This document shows positions 44,475 through 57,315 of a stretch of 64,000 nucleotides of DNA, one piece after another. The notes beneath the pieces were generated by a model, which ran no database searches, was not told where the DNA came from, and saw only the letters and a list, made by a program, of their open reading frames with translations. The stretch's first letter is position 1. Each line of letters opens with the position of its first letter. The position numbers and the translations under genes are program-made. Source of the stretch: Porites lobata (lineage: Eukaryota; Cnidaria; Anthozoa; Scleractinia; Poritidae); the NCBI GenBank assembly GCA_942486035.1, contig CALNXK010000033.1:2877001-2941000 (forward strand), given 5' to 3'.

Positions 44475-45076
44475 AAGAACACTAGGTTATTTGATTCCCC
44501 TTCAGTGATGGATGATAGCGTGTAACATAAATCAAGGAGAGGGAAACAGAGAACAGGAAAACAGCCCTAGTCCTCCAGCAGTAATTTCATTTCCATTTCT
44601 CCGATTCTATGTTTCGTTCCCATTTCAGTTTTACTTTCAAGTTTCCCTTGCCTTTTCCGCGTTCCCAGTTCACCTTTTCCTCCTGTTGTCTAATTTTTTT
44701 CTTTTTTTTTTTGTAACAATCTTTGCATAGGAAAATATCTTAATGTTGCCCTAGTATAAATTTTAAAGTTTATTACAAAACACCACTGAATCATCATAGA
44801 ATTCCCTAAGTGATATGATATCTCTTAATTACCTATTATTCCAATTGTACGTAATCAGTGGGCCTATTATCTAACTTTACAGTTCATGGTCCATGATGTA
44901 TCACTCTGAGTGCGAAGCATTGCATAATCCTCAGAGGCAAAAAAGGCATGTTATTCATGTTTCACGGCCGGTTTTTCAGCAACTTTGGATTGGTCAATAG
45001 TTCATTAAAAGAAACTCTTTCTTCCATATAATCAGAAACTTCAGTTGAAGGTTGCCCATTTTGATCACTCAACATC

Positions 45077-48000
45077 ATGGACGAGGCTGCTTGTTCCAGT
45101 ACGGGTATGTATTTTCTCGTTGTAACAATTATTGAACTATTGAGTTATTGAATTATTGAACTTGGCAGCTCAGATTTTCAGTTTATGTTAACTGTCTATG
45201 ATTCATGCCGTATTGTAAGTAAGAAGACAAATTAGCACTGACAGGTCATGAATGCCGTTCTGTTTTCAGTTTTTTCTTTATAATCCCGAATGCAATGACA
45301 CCACCGCTAGAACTTGTAACTAGAACTTTTTTTTGTCTGACGCCCTGCTAAACTGAAGCTATTTCATTGTTTTACCCAAACGGCTAAACGAAACCTTACA
45401 ATAACATTTGCGAGTGACAAAGGCGTTTTCAATTTATTTCGCTGAGATTTAGTTTGATAAGAGGGGTCTGGATTAATAAAATAGCCGAAATACTTCCTGT
45501 GCTACCTAAACTCGGCCGCTTTTTAGGTTACGGAGATTACTTTATTGCACACGAGCTGTGAGCAATCAATGACCATCTGAGTGCAAGAAGGATTAAGGGT
45601 AATCTTTCCGTATAACCTCATACATTCATTATACAAACATGTTTCGACTCACTCTTCACCTGACTCTTGTCGAGATTCTATTCATATTAAACTATTTGTG
45701 AGAAAAAGTGTGAAATTGCCGTATGCCTAATAAAATGTATGTGGTTATACGCAAATATTACCGTAACTAAAAACTACATGAAGTATATCATAATCTAAAG
45801 TGAGATTTCTTTTTTTTTAAGGAGCGGAGAGAATGGAACCGCGGTCGCAGGTGCAGTTTTAATTTATTATTTACTAAAGCAAGTATAATAGGCTTATTAA
45901 AGTACACCTAACTGTATAAAGAAATGGAAGCCATGCAATAAATTGCAGGGTTAGCCAAGGCAATATGTATGTTAAAAGTACAAATGCATTATAAGGCTAA
46001 AAAGAAACAAAGTGGAAGCCTATGTCCCTGGTCACAATCTGTTTTTTCTTAATAATATTTATACTAATAGAATAGTCACAAAAGTAGAAGGAAAAGGCTT
46101 TGATCTTTTTTAAAAAAATAAAAGGCTTGATTATACTGGAAAATGCTCATAGCTTATTACAGTTAGTTTACAGGCACTCCATTGAAATAATTAGAATCAA
46201 ATACTGATTCTCCTTTCAAATTCTCTCAAATAATCCTTTAATGGAGATCAGTCTGGAGATATCGTGAGATCCCGATCACGTGGGTACTCCCTTATATAAG
46301 CTAAAGAGGTATGTGTTGTCCCAAAGGGTATGGTTTTTGTGTCGTTTTGGTCTGAAAACGGGCATGGAGTGTTTTCACTCACGTGGCCACCCTCTATACA
46401 AATTCATTGGAACAAACAAAAGGGTTTGCATAAGAAGAGACTTCAATTACCACAGGATTTGTTTGGGACACCAACATGTCCACTGTCTCATTGTTTTGGG
46501 ACACCAATATGGCCGTCGTCACGTCATGTGAAAAACTCTCCATACACTTTGCCCATTTTGGTCCTGGAATCGGGTATGGTTTTCGAGGGAATTACCGAAG
46601 CGTATGAACGTATTTATCATTTTAATGCCAAATGAGTAGGAAAGAAAGAGAAATATGCGAATTGGAAATGGAATTTAAGAAATCATTTTTTTGTTGCTGT
46701 TCTAATCGAAGTACTTGATTACATAATGACTTCAATTGGATATCTGAAAACGGCTATGAATTTTACAGGCCGCGCCATGAGCCCGTTTCTCGAAAGTCCC
46801 GATAATTAACCGGCCCGATAAGCTGTTGCCGTTTACATCAAAGATAAAGGTTTCAATAGTTTTGCATCTAAAATCATAAAACTATCAGTTAATGAAACAA
46901 AATGGAATATTTTGCTAGCCAGGTCCCACGCTGTTACTCTTTATTTTTCGATGTGAATATTTGATTTCGAACCGGAAAAGTTATCGGGTCTTTCGAGTAA
47001 CGGGCCCCAGGTCTGAAAACGCGGGTTGTTGTGAAAAACGATATTATTTGATCTGAAATAGGGTCAAGATTTAAGGACCCAGGCGGCACACCCCTACCAA
47101 GAGGAAGACAAACAGTAAGTACGCTTTTCACAGGGATGGAACAAAACAGTGTTAAAACAGTCAAACCCTGTTAATACCTACGAGGGCACTAAAGGGCTAT
47201 GGAAAGTGTCGGTATTAAGAGGGTCAAGTAATTTAACAGGGGCATCCAACGAGAATATAGTTCAAAACCACTTAACCACAGCATTGTTAAACGTGTTGTA
47301 GTATGTAAACGGTAGATATAGGCATATTTTTATCCCCTAAAACTTTTTCATCTGTTCGGATTTCTTAGCTGAAAGTCTAGTGATCCGAAAATTATAGGGA
47401 TTAAAACTTACCGTTTCGAAAATTTAAGCCGAAAAAAGGCTCCCGAAAATTCTAGGAGACCTTTTCAGGGTAAAAATCCGTTAAAAGTGGGCAATTATAC
47501 CATCTTAAAGATGTTTGAAAATCCTAGGAGAGACAGGCAAGCAACAAGAAATTTTACAACAAGTGTTCCGAAAATTCTAGATCTCAAATTGTCTTACGAA
47601 CAGATATTTTCCGAAAATTGACGAAAAAATAAAAGATGACATAAACATCGTCAAATTAAACATCAAAAACCTTCACAAAGCCGTCATTTCGCAACTGAAA
47701 ATAAGTCCATGGAAAGACTCAAAAATCGGTCATCCAGTATATATTTCTTAATCAAAACTGCATGTTCTCTGTGTACCTCGTTGATGTCAAAATAGTCAAA
47801 ATAGAAATTGACGTTTAAAATTCATCCCATCCTGTGTGCTGTGTTGGGAACATCGATCGACTTGCTGTCAACCTGAGGAAATTTTTTACCTTTAAAAGGA
47901 AAGGTCTCTTGAAGCACACTGTTGATAATGAAGTGTCCGTATTAGCGAGTTTGACTTTCTTTAAAAATCAGTTGACTGGGCAAGAAAAAGTGTCTGTTGT

Positions 48001-51000
48001 CCACATTAACGTGTACGGGTGTCTGTATTAAGCCCTGAATTCAGAGAAAATGTGTAAGGGATTTTCCCAGGGACAAAGAAAGCTGTCCCTTATAACGAGT
48101 GGTTCGTATTTGCCGGGTGTCCGTGAAGCTGATTTCGACTCAGTGTACAGGGTTAGGTGACAAAGCAAGGCACCCCTCTTATGTTATTCACTCAGTGACC
48201 AAGCCTCCAAGCCACTTCAACATCTAAATGTGAGGATCAGTTAAGGTTTCTTGGAAACTGCCCATCTACCCCTCCCCTAACCCAACGTTAATACTAACTT
48301 CTTTCTTTGGGCAAAATGTTGGGTTAGGGGAGGTGTCAGTTTCAGAGAAACCTTAACTGATCCAAACGTGAAACTCAGAAACTATATCTGCAACCATGGA
48401 TCAGTACAATTTCATGTAATACACACAGCGAAGCTAAGATTTATCTAAACGTATAATAATTGATGACAACGTTATTTTCAATTCCAGATCAAATGGAAAG
48501 GATCCGGAATCGGCCTTAACAAAACAAGAGAAAGGTGGAAATTTCGTTTATACATTTGAAGTAAAAGCTTAAGAAGACTCCCTGTATGGTCCCATCGCAA
48601 TCTTCTTTAATATGGGAAGTTAGACCCTTCATTTTTCATAGATTTCACTCTTATCGCCACTAGCTGTTATCACGTGTTCTGCTGCAAAAACTGAATATTA
48701 GACTTGCAGACTAGCTTCAGAGGTAGTAGAGATGGAGAGCCCATTTAACTCAATTTTGTTAAAAATGTAAATTTTTTTTCTGAAAAAAAAATGTAAAAAG
48801 GGTTAATATAGGAAATAATAACAAGAGAGAAATAAAAATCATACAAATATTTTCACTAATACATGTCTAGCCAGATTTTCGAGATTTGAAGCCTTTGTGG
48901 TAAACAAAGGGCCAAACGCATACAAGTTTTCAGCATCTGATAAGCCAGAAAACTACATAAGCGAAGGAAAAGAAAAAGACAAATAGAGATTGAGTTGAAA
49001 AAAAAAACAAACAAAAGAGAAAAGGCAAAGGTGGTACCCTCAAGAGAACTATTTTGATTAAAATAATAAAGATTACAAAGGACTAGATGCACTTAATTTA
49101 AGTTTGACTTAATTTATATCATTGGATATCACTAATTAGTAAAGATGAAAAGGAAGAAGAGGAAAGAAAAAAAGAAGGAGAGAAGAAGACAGTTAAAAGA
49201 GGTAGGTACTAGATAGAAATAATGATTTCTTTTTAAATGCCACGGAAAAAATTTCGACGATGAAAATTCAGTCGTGAATGAAATGGATAGAATGATAAGG
49301 CAAACTGAATTTGTTTGCTCTGTCATGTTTTGTTATATCATAGTTTTTTCCATGTTGTTGTTTACTATTTTGGGAAAAAAGAATATCATTCATTACGAAA
49401 AGTGCTTTATTACAGAGGTTTATTCATTATTTGAGGATTTGCCCTTACGCCACAAACAAATGAGGGATTGCAAATACAGTTTGTATCTTGTGGGTCGCTA
49501 TAAGCTGGGTGGATCAGAAAACTGAAACTACAGATGATCAGTTCTCAAGTGTTTGCACTGTTTTTCAAATCCGTGTAGGATTAAGGTAGATAGAAGACCG
49601 CAAGCGTGGAGTTCACGCAGTTCCATCGAAATGACCGAATGTACTATATATTTTTAAAACTGCGTCACCTTAACGTTACAAACTCGCGCGGTAAGAATAT
49701 AAGCGAGAAAAAGTATACAGCAAAGAAAAAGCAGCTCAGCGTCAACCTCAGCTCCTCCTCGGGCGCTTCGTTTTTCGCAAGGTGGAGGCGAGCGACTGAG
49801 GCAGGCTCGGCGTAGAGTAGACCTGGACCATCTAAATGGAAGGTCGGCTAGTCCTAGACCACTGCGCCACGCTGCCAACGAAAACTTTAAGTGGGAAAAG
49901 TAATATATTTAAAGGGTTCAGGAAAGGGTTATTTCCGCGAAATTCTGCCGGTAGACGCTGTTTTTGTTATGAATTCAAAGATATATTTGAGGAAAATTAG
50001 TCAGGATAATCATTTGTTATTGTTGTCGCTGTTACTTCTCCGCCCTCCGTTTCCCTGGAATGTTTGTTTTGTTGATTCATCCGAACGGGATATCCATTAC
50101 ACGACATCTCCGACATCTCTTCGTCAGTGGATTTGTCCAGTCGTTTGTCAGAAAACACTCTCACGACAGTGTTTTACATAAGCAGAATCACGTTCACAGA
50201 CCTCAAATTTAGAGTAATTGTAAAAGCGGTCTTAGACTGCCTTTCCTTCATATTTCATTCTTCTCTCGCACAAGCAAATGCATATTTTTGGATTTGGAGT
50301 AACTCATTGGAAAACAAGGGCAGCTACTTGTTTCGTTTTATATTCTCCTTTTTGTATTAATCGATTTCTACTGGAATTATTTCCCAGATGGGACACCAGG
50401 ACGATACGACTCTGAACAGGACAAAAAAAGAAGAAAATTGAAGGCAAGGGTAAGACACGGGTCCTCGTTCGGCTCAATCATTATTATCACTGCGAATCTG
50501 TCCATGTAGCCCGGGGAAGGTACTTTGGTAATGCGCCACTGGGAGCCTGGGAACCTTAGCCAATATCAGACCTGATTCAGTGGAATTTTGCTACCCTATA
50601 CAATGTACTAGACCCTATATCATATTAACCTGCGATGAAGTATTCTTTATGGGGACTTGCGGAATTAACAGAGTAAATCGCACATCGTTGTGATGACTAT
50701 AGTGATGTCTATTTAGTCAGTTAGCTGCAATCATCTGTATTTTTTGCCCAAACAAGATAAAAAGTTCACAAAAGTTTGTTCATTGACTCAAAGGCTGTTT
50801 GCCCATTATACCAACTAAACTATATAGATATTAACAAACCTGTTTTCCCTATATTTAAGGAGCGAAAAGTAGAGAAGAGGTGGGAGGAGAGAAGGAAGAA
50901 AGACGAGGAGGAAAGTAAGTCTTCAATCGAGAGCCCTTTTATTTTATATTTTGGCTCATCTCTTTTGCTTCTCAGTTTTAAATCTTTAAACCTTAAGATC

Positions 51001-51063
51001 AAAATTTGAATTCTCATTTGTTGCCCCTATTCATTTCCTACAGAAGTAGTGGGGAGAAGTTGA
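45077..51063 (+). CDS. Gene 2: unrecognised seven-exon gene for a 100-aa charged protein
   Basis: Exons 45077-45104, 45822-45850, 48488-48534, 49140-49201, 50388-50449, 50860-50914 and 51044-51063 join in one frame (phases 1,0,2,1,0,1) with GT-AG borders. The protein starts MDEAACSSTGAERMEPRSQ and just over half of it is Lys, Arg or Glu. Exon 5 (RYDSEQDKKRRKLKAR) followed by exon 6 (ERKVEKRWEERRKKDEEE) parallels gene 1 exon 3 (VIERIKRRRLRAK) and exon 4 (VRKFLQKRREENE), including the incoming phase 0 and outgoing phase 1 of the second of these. This suggests ancient tandem paralogy. The Trp-bearing part of gene 1 has no counterpart. The last exon encodes KVVGRS then TGA and lies in a dispersed repeat (51040-51190), so the true 3' end may differ. 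A possible polyadenylation signal is at 51803-51808. No family is recognised. Confidence 0.45.
46270..47120. repeat. Repeat fragments in gene 2 intron 2
   Basis: 46270-46640 has 'gggtactcccttatataagc' and 'aagggtatggtttttgtg', and 47000-47120 has 'ggtctgaaaacgcgggttgt' and 'ggcggcacacccctacc', relatives of the element at 43198-43767. They may be the two ends of one older element. Frames 46280-46531 and 46330-46635 are repeat-borne. Confidence 0.55.
48234..48363. repeat. 'ggatcagttaaggtttct' foldback element
   Basis: The arms 'ggatcagttaaggtttc' and 'gaaaccttaactgatcc' pair, and 'cccctcccctaacccaac' pairs with 'gttgggttaggggagg'. It lies about 125 bp upstream of gene 2 exon 3. Confidence 0.8.
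49600..49879 (-). repeat. tRNA-derived SINE (second family), minus strand
   Basis: On the minus strand it begins 'ttggcagcgtggcgcagtgg', with an A-box-like TGGCGCAGTGG at 49859-49869. A weak B-box-like stretch follows about 30 bases on. It lies in gene 2 intron 4. It is too degenerate to be a functional tRNA gene. Confidence 0.55.
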
Positions 51064-51190
51064 TAAAATATCAAGCAAATTCATCTTGTGTGATCATGTC
51101 CGTAATTCTCGTGACCACCCTGTTCTACAAAGCATTGATATTACAAGGAGAAATTTGATGCTGACCGCTTTTAGGGCTTAAAGAGTTAAA
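51040..51190 (-). repeat. Dispersed repeat overlapping the gene 2 last exon
   Basis: This is a reverse-complement copy of 14228-14430 and 14688-14880. The phrase 'cctacagaagtagtgggg', which gives the acceptor and start of gene 2 exon 7, reads in 14340-14380 as its complement. The repeat ends near 'ttagggcttaaagagttaa'. Confidence 0.75.
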
Positions 51191-52339
51191 CTGTGACAAA
51201 GAGAACTGAAATGTTCGCCACTTCTCTTTCATACTGGCCCATTTTTAGTAAACTCGATCCACGCCTTTCAGTGGTGACGGTTTTTGAAACACCGAGTTGT
51301 TATTACTTAAAACATCTATGGTTTGAATAATGTCCTGCCGCAACACTATCGTTTCAATGGTGGTTTTCCAGGGATTCATGTTTTAAAGTAACTTTGGGTC
51401 CGCAGTAATTGGCTTTAGCTGTTGCGGTGCCCCTGCCCTAATATTTGTTACGTTCTTATTACTAGTGTTTGCATGTCTACAGTGTTTTTTTTTGTTTGTT
51501 TCTACGTTGCTATTTGATGTGCCCATCAGGTCAAATTACTTGTGCACCAATTATAACAAGCTCTCAATATTCCGTTTTGCCGTTGATAAAGTTTGGCAGT
51601 CCTTCCCATTGGGATTAGTAGGGCAATTTTCTAGAAGTCAATTCATCTGGGAAGAAACTCTAACACCAATCTTGTCACCTTACACACCTCAATTGCTCCG
51701 GCAGTATTTTATGTCTTAGGTCTTTTACGTACACTTATTTTTAGACCCCATATACAGTTGTATTTCTGATTTCTACTGTATGTAATTGAATTAGCTCCAT
51801 AAAATAAACTGGGCGCTTTGCTTAACTATGAAACTAAGCCAGTAAGTCGTCGTCATCACTCATCGTCATCAGTGCACGCAATCATCATTTAATCATAAAC
51901 ATTATCTTAACCCATTCGCTCTTGGAGATTTTGCCGAAAAACGCGTTTTGAAGCTAGTCGAGTGGTTTTCTGGTCACTGTCATGCTATAAAGAGCTAAAA
52001 CTTACCACAAACCGGTTTACAGGTCGTACACTTAGCGGCCTTCTGATCCAGATGCAAAATATCAGCTTGCGAAGTTCAGGCATGCGCAGAAAGCAAAATT
52101 TCAGCAGTCTTGACTTTTACTTTTCGCTTTCTCTCCTCCCTTCTTTTTTCGCTTTTCTTGCGTCATTTTTTTTTTCTCTTGCTGGGCATTTAGTAGGCTT
52201 CATTTTGGTGGGAAGAGTTTTGAGGAAAGCTTTTAGGATCTTAGGATTAGGTGAAAGGAAAGGTAGGTGAGCAATGGAACAAGACTTTCATGGAGATTTT
52301 CAGGTCAATGTCATGTGTTTTTTTGCTTGTTTCTCCGGT
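51191..52339. other. Flank between gene 2 and duplication copy B
   Basis: About 51900-52260 resembles a dispersed repeat ('cccattcgctcttggaga', 'agctaaaacttaccacaaac'). No gene is seen. The unique sequence ends with 'gcttgtttctccg' and copy B starts at 52340. Confidence 0.4.
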
Positions 52340-53457
52340 GTGTTACGAAAATTTTTTGAACAAAGTGAACTTGCAGAGGTATGTTGGCAATAGTTTTGAG
52401 CCGAACATTGTTGCTGTTGCCGTAGGTTTTTTTTTGTTTTGTTTTCAGAGATGCCCTCACAATATCCACATTTTAGTTAAGAGTGCTATTATTCAAAGCG
52501 CACGTGGTTCCCCATTGTTTTTGTAACTGGTGATGTACGACGATTTGTACAAGGGTTCCAGCGACCCCACATAAAAACAAGTAACTGCGGCAGTGTTAGC
52601 TCAGTCGGTAGAGCGTGTTGACTGCAGAGCGGGAGGTCGCAGGTTCGATTGCTGGGGCCGGACCAATACTCGGGGTCTTAAAATAACCGAGAAATGAAGG
52701 TACTCCCTTTGCACTGAACCAGGCTAGACCTTCGCGTGGCTCGGATGGTGGTCCCGTCTCCAATTGGAGACGTAAAATATAGTGTCCCCAATTAGTACTT
52801 TCATGCAAAATACATTGACATTCAAATAAAAAGTGCAAGTGCAAGTGCAAGTCACCTTATTTAAAGTAGATTATGATACAAAATATTTAAACAAATTCCA
52901 CCTGTAGCAATAACATTACGTGAAATATACAAGCCAATATATATTATTTACATTTCAATAAAAATTTCATAACTTTAGATTTAAAAATGCAGACATTTGA
53001 AGCACAGCAGATTTCAAAAGGCAGAATGTTCCATCTATCCACTAACCTATGAAAGAAACGTTTGTATGATGTATAGGCAATCACCTGTTGCAAGCTTTGA
53101 TCTCTATTTTCGCCACAGAGAATGTTCACTATTAAACAACTTTGTCCAACTATATCTACTTGTATCCTAACTTGGATACTGTGTACATTAAATTCTCTTC
53201 CAAGAAGTGGATGTGTTCAGACCTCTTCTTGAAAGATATTCCCTATGGTTCAATACACCTCCAATAAGTGACCAGTAACTCTTCACATTTTGGTGTTCGC
53301 TTACAAGGGGTTGACCGTATGTGGGTAAATAAACTATTTTATTGAATGATTGTATATTTTAATGTATTTTTTTTCTTGTGCACAGCTTGACAATGAAGAA
53401 CCAGCTGATGATGACAGTGACTTTGATGAATACGAAAGCGTGTTCTTACCTGTATAA
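52340..53457 (+). pseudogene. SLC4 3'-terminal fragment (part of exon 14 plus exon 15)
   Basis: 52340-52378 copies the last 39 bases of SLC4 exon 14 with an intact donor, and 53386-53457 copies exon 15 with its acceptor, stop and the sequence LDNEEPADDDSDFDEYESVF unchanged. The other thirteen exons and the rest of exon 14 are missing, so no exchanger can be made. The piece could still serve as a 3' exon for an upstream transcript. Confidence 0.85.
52587..52853 (+). repeat. tRNA-derived SINE, copy B
   Basis: Twin of 24533-24796 with intact A and B boxes and the 'gtgcaa' tail. Carried here by the segmental duplication, not by a new insertion. Confidence 0.85.
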
Positions 53458-54648
53458 ACAAACACTTGAGAGGAGAAGTCATTTTGCCATGATGGTAGCA
53501 AAATTTCTGGATGAAAATGTCACTTTAAAATTGAATTTGCATTGTTTCAAACTGCATCGCCCTTATTCAGTTTCGTTTAATTTGTCAAATGTTGGTAAAA
53601 TTTTCTGGGGATGACTCCGAAAGGACTGTATTTAAGTTTAGAAAATGAAGAAAATGTTAGTGTTTCGTTCACATACTCGATAAAGTGGGCGTGTGCAATT
53701 AGGAAGTTTCATGTTGCAGTCATGCAACGACGGCCAAGAAATGTACCAAAAAGCAGCAACTGCAAAGTTGTTGTTTTGCAAATCTAAAGCTGTAGCTTTT
53801 TTGCCATTCTTGCTATCTTCCAACGGTCATCGTGATCCAGAAATTTTGCTACCATGGTGATGTGATGTCATATTTCTCTCTACTCTCATCTTTGCCTGTC
53901 TGTCTCGCCTACCATGGCAGTGTAACGTGGTGGTTTGCTGTTTAACTCTTCAAGTGCCAAGAGTGACCAACATCAATTTTCTCTTAACAACATCAATACA
54001 TCATTAAGAGAAAAGTTTATGAGAATAAATAAAATGATCACCTAAGGGAAAATGCTTTGATCTTTGAACAAATTCTCTCAACTAATTCTTAAAGGAAATG
54101 TATGAAGATCAGTTTAGAGAATTTGTATGTGGATCTTAAGCCTTACAGGGTTAAAGTGGATTTGGCCAATGATCGGGTGGTCATTTTTGCCTTTCAAAGC
54201 ATTTAACACGAAAAATTAAGAGGAACATTTTGACGCTTGAATGCATCCAGCATAATTATCTAAGAATGAAAAATCATAAAATGTCAAAGTCTAGCTTAGG
54301 TATAGGTTGATGAAATGATAGAGAAGAATTTTCACAGTATTTTCAGGTTTAATATAATCATGGTAGTTTGTTAAGCATTTTTCGTTGTATAAAGAATATG
54401 AACCCAAATCGCTTCCAGATCTAAATGATTTAAATACTAGGAGTGATTGGGGTTAACAGAATGGATTTTGTTACAATACATTTTGATACATTTTCAAGCA
54501 GACAACAATGAAAATTAAGAAAATTAGCTATATGATCATTAAATGAAAGGGTCTTGATGTAGCACCAAATTCTCAGGGAGAGCTTACAAAGAAATGTCAC
54601 CTGTAACTTTCAGATAATTATTGAGAGTGGTTTGCTACCTTGACAACG

Positions 54649-54826
54649 CAGGGGCGGATCTAGGGGGAGGGTGCAGGGGGTGTGCACCCCCCATCCCCCG
54701 AGGTGACCTGCGGTTTTCTAATACAACTAGTATTCTGCAAAAAAAAAACTATGTGGTTTATTGGTGTTGAAGTAGAGCAAGAGACGGGTGCACCCCCTCC
54801 TAAAAAAAATCCTGGATCTGCCCCTG
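54649..54826. repeat. 'CAGGGGCGGATC' MITE, copy B-1
   Basis: Twin of 26596-26771. One right-tip base has changed ('gatctgcccctg'). Confidence 0.8.
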
Positions 54827-55278
54827 CAATGCATATGTTTTGCATCATTCACATTTAACAGGGATTTAATAGAGTTAACCAAGCTACAATTTGGTTTAAG
54901 ATAGATTTAATTTACTATTGAAGTGTAAATATTGATGGTTCTTGCAGCCACGTAAGATTGGTATGAATAATTTTTAAGAAAAATGTGACCAGAAAAATTG
55001 TACATAGTATAATAATTAATAGTATTGATCTCCTCGTTTTATCATAAACGTTTATTTTGCAGCCTATATGATTGGGTGTGCTCTTTGTAACATTGAACTT
55101 TAACTATTATTATTCATTCAAAATAGTTCTCCGTTTCTGATTTGCTTAAACCCCACGGATAATTCTTCATATCCAGCTAGCGTTGATTAAACTTGGAAGA
55201 CGTTTGCGATACTGTTGGGTTGGTCCCTACCTCTATTTGTTCCCTTTATTTGACTGTCTGTAAGACGGACATCTCTCC

Positions 55279-55562
55279 CAGGGTTCTATCTAGGATTTAT
55301 CGTTTTGGGGGAGAAGTCCGCTTCCTAGGGGGGTCCGGGGGCATGCTCCCCCGGAAATTTTTTGAATGAATATGCGCTGAGATGCAATCTGGTGCATTTT
55401 GAGACCCAATTTTGAGAAATGTTACAGTGGTATTTTATTCTATTTTTTAGTCGTGATCACGTTCTGACAATGTTACACTTAGCTCCGATATTTTGTGGGG
55501 GGAAGCTGGGCATTTTTTTGGGGGGGAGCGTCTACCCCTCAAATACCCTAGATAGAACCCTG
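55279..55562. repeat. 'CAGGGTTCTATCTAGG' MITE, copy B
   Basis: Twin of 27223-27505, with the same TCTCC target duplication on both sides. Confidence 0.85.
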
Positions 55563-56698
55563 TCTCCGAGACTAACACTTACGACGGTCCGAAAGGTGTC
55601 CGTCTTGATGGAAAATGACAACCGAAAAGACCTGGGGACGAGGTTGCGTTGTCTTCGTAGATCAGTACAACATGTCACAAAATTTCACATGTTTCACGGT
55701 AGCAAGAACAGCAAGAATACAACTCGATGGACGACATTTGCTATTTGAAGAATATCTGCAGAACTGAACATCCCTTTATCCCCTGAACTTGCTGAGGAAC
55801 AAGCAACTGAAGAGAGGACCTTAGCAAGGATCGAGGTAAACTTGTTTTGGCCGGTTTTTTTTTTAACCAGTAATCATTTTGAATGAATAATAAAGCAATA
55901 ATTTGATTAGACTTTTGTATGATCTGAGGAATTATGAATATATCGATCTCCATAATTCTTAGATCACACTTTTTCATTTGAGAAAGATGACGAGGTACAT
56001 GTACCCACACTAGACATGCTTTAATTGAGCGATGAGTACAGGGTTTTTTAGGGAAAAAAAGTGGAAAGAAAAGTGTAGGCCCGTTGAAGCGCATGTCCGT
56101 TTAACGAGTGTAGCTCAGTAAATATCGTGGGTAGAGATCGTGGGTGTGGGTAAATTTCATGGGTAAAAAATCAGTATAGAAAAAATAAGAGTTAAGTAAT
56201 TGAAAAAAAAGTAGAAAAAAATTGTTTAAAAAAAATTATGAAATGAAAATCACCCTGGGTAAATGTCGTGGGTATAAAAAAGTATCAGGAGCCCATAGGC
56301 TACTAAAAGTATAGAAAAAAAGTAAGACCAAAAAAATGAAAATATATCTTTATATAGCAAAAAGTTGTAAACTTCATGAAAGGAAATCTCCGCGTACACT
56401 CCAGTCCTATTCCCCTTCCCCGCGGTCAGCAAAGCAAACTACAAGCGAATCCTTAGTACAAATGGACACTAACAAGGCATTTAGACGAAGTGAAAGAAAC
56501 TGTACACTAAGATGTCAACATTTAAGGAAAGATATTCAAGCGTCACAGCAAAAACTTTGTACACACAAGAAAAAAAATTAAGAAAATTCAATTTTTGTTG
56601 TCATTCTAGCAAGATCCGTCTCGCACACCTGGTGTGATGCCAACGATTGCCAACATTTTTTGAGCATTTTAGTGAGGCAAGCCATTAAAGTGGATATC

Positions 56699-56844
56699 CA
56701 GTGGCGGATCGAGACCTACAGATAAGGGGGAGGGGGGGAGGCGGTCTCAAAAAAATGTTTTACGGCCCTTCGGGTCCCGGTTTGGTAAAAAATTAAGGGG
56801 GCCGCCCCCACCCCCCCGGGGGCCCTCCCCTGGATCCACCACTG
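56699..56844. repeat. 'cagtggcggatc' MITE, copy B
   Basis: Twin of 28859-28998. The inverted tips 'cagtggcggatc' and 'ggatccaccactg' match each other better than those in copy A. Confidence 0.8.
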
Positions 56845-57137
56845 CTATCACTCCAATAAATATAAATACATGTATCGCAGAACTTCGCGAGCTCGGGGAA
56901 GGGCCATAAGGGGTAGGAGGACGGGAGAGAAATAGAGTAAATTATCCAAGAAATCTCAGTTTTTTTACAAATGTTTAATATCTTATCCGATTCACGCAAA
57001 TTGCACCTCGTTTTAAAGCTGAAAGCGCGTAGAACTCGTCAAAGTTTTATCAACTTGAGGGTGATGTGCACTCAGTAAAGCATTAGAATGATTTTAGTAA
57101 AAAAATGAGTAACCGCTATTCACCAAGTGCACATCTC

Positions 57138-57315
57138 CAGGGGCGGATCTAGGGGGAGGGTGCAAGGGGTGCACACCCCCCTCCGAGATGACCTGTGCTT
57201 TTCTAATACAACTGGTATTCTGCAAAAAAAAAAAAAAGTATGTGGTTTATTGGTGTTGAAGTGGAGCAAGAGACGAGTGCACCCCCTCCTAAAAAAAGTC
57301 CTGGATCCGCCCCTG
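57138..57315. repeat. 'CAGGGGCGGATC' MITE, copy B-2
   Basis: Twin of 29332-29505. The A run inside is longer here. Confidence 0.8.

Noticed and set aside
46280..46635. Overlapping frames that look partly gene-like
   Set aside because: They read through a dispersed element related to 43198-43767, with two frames open at once.
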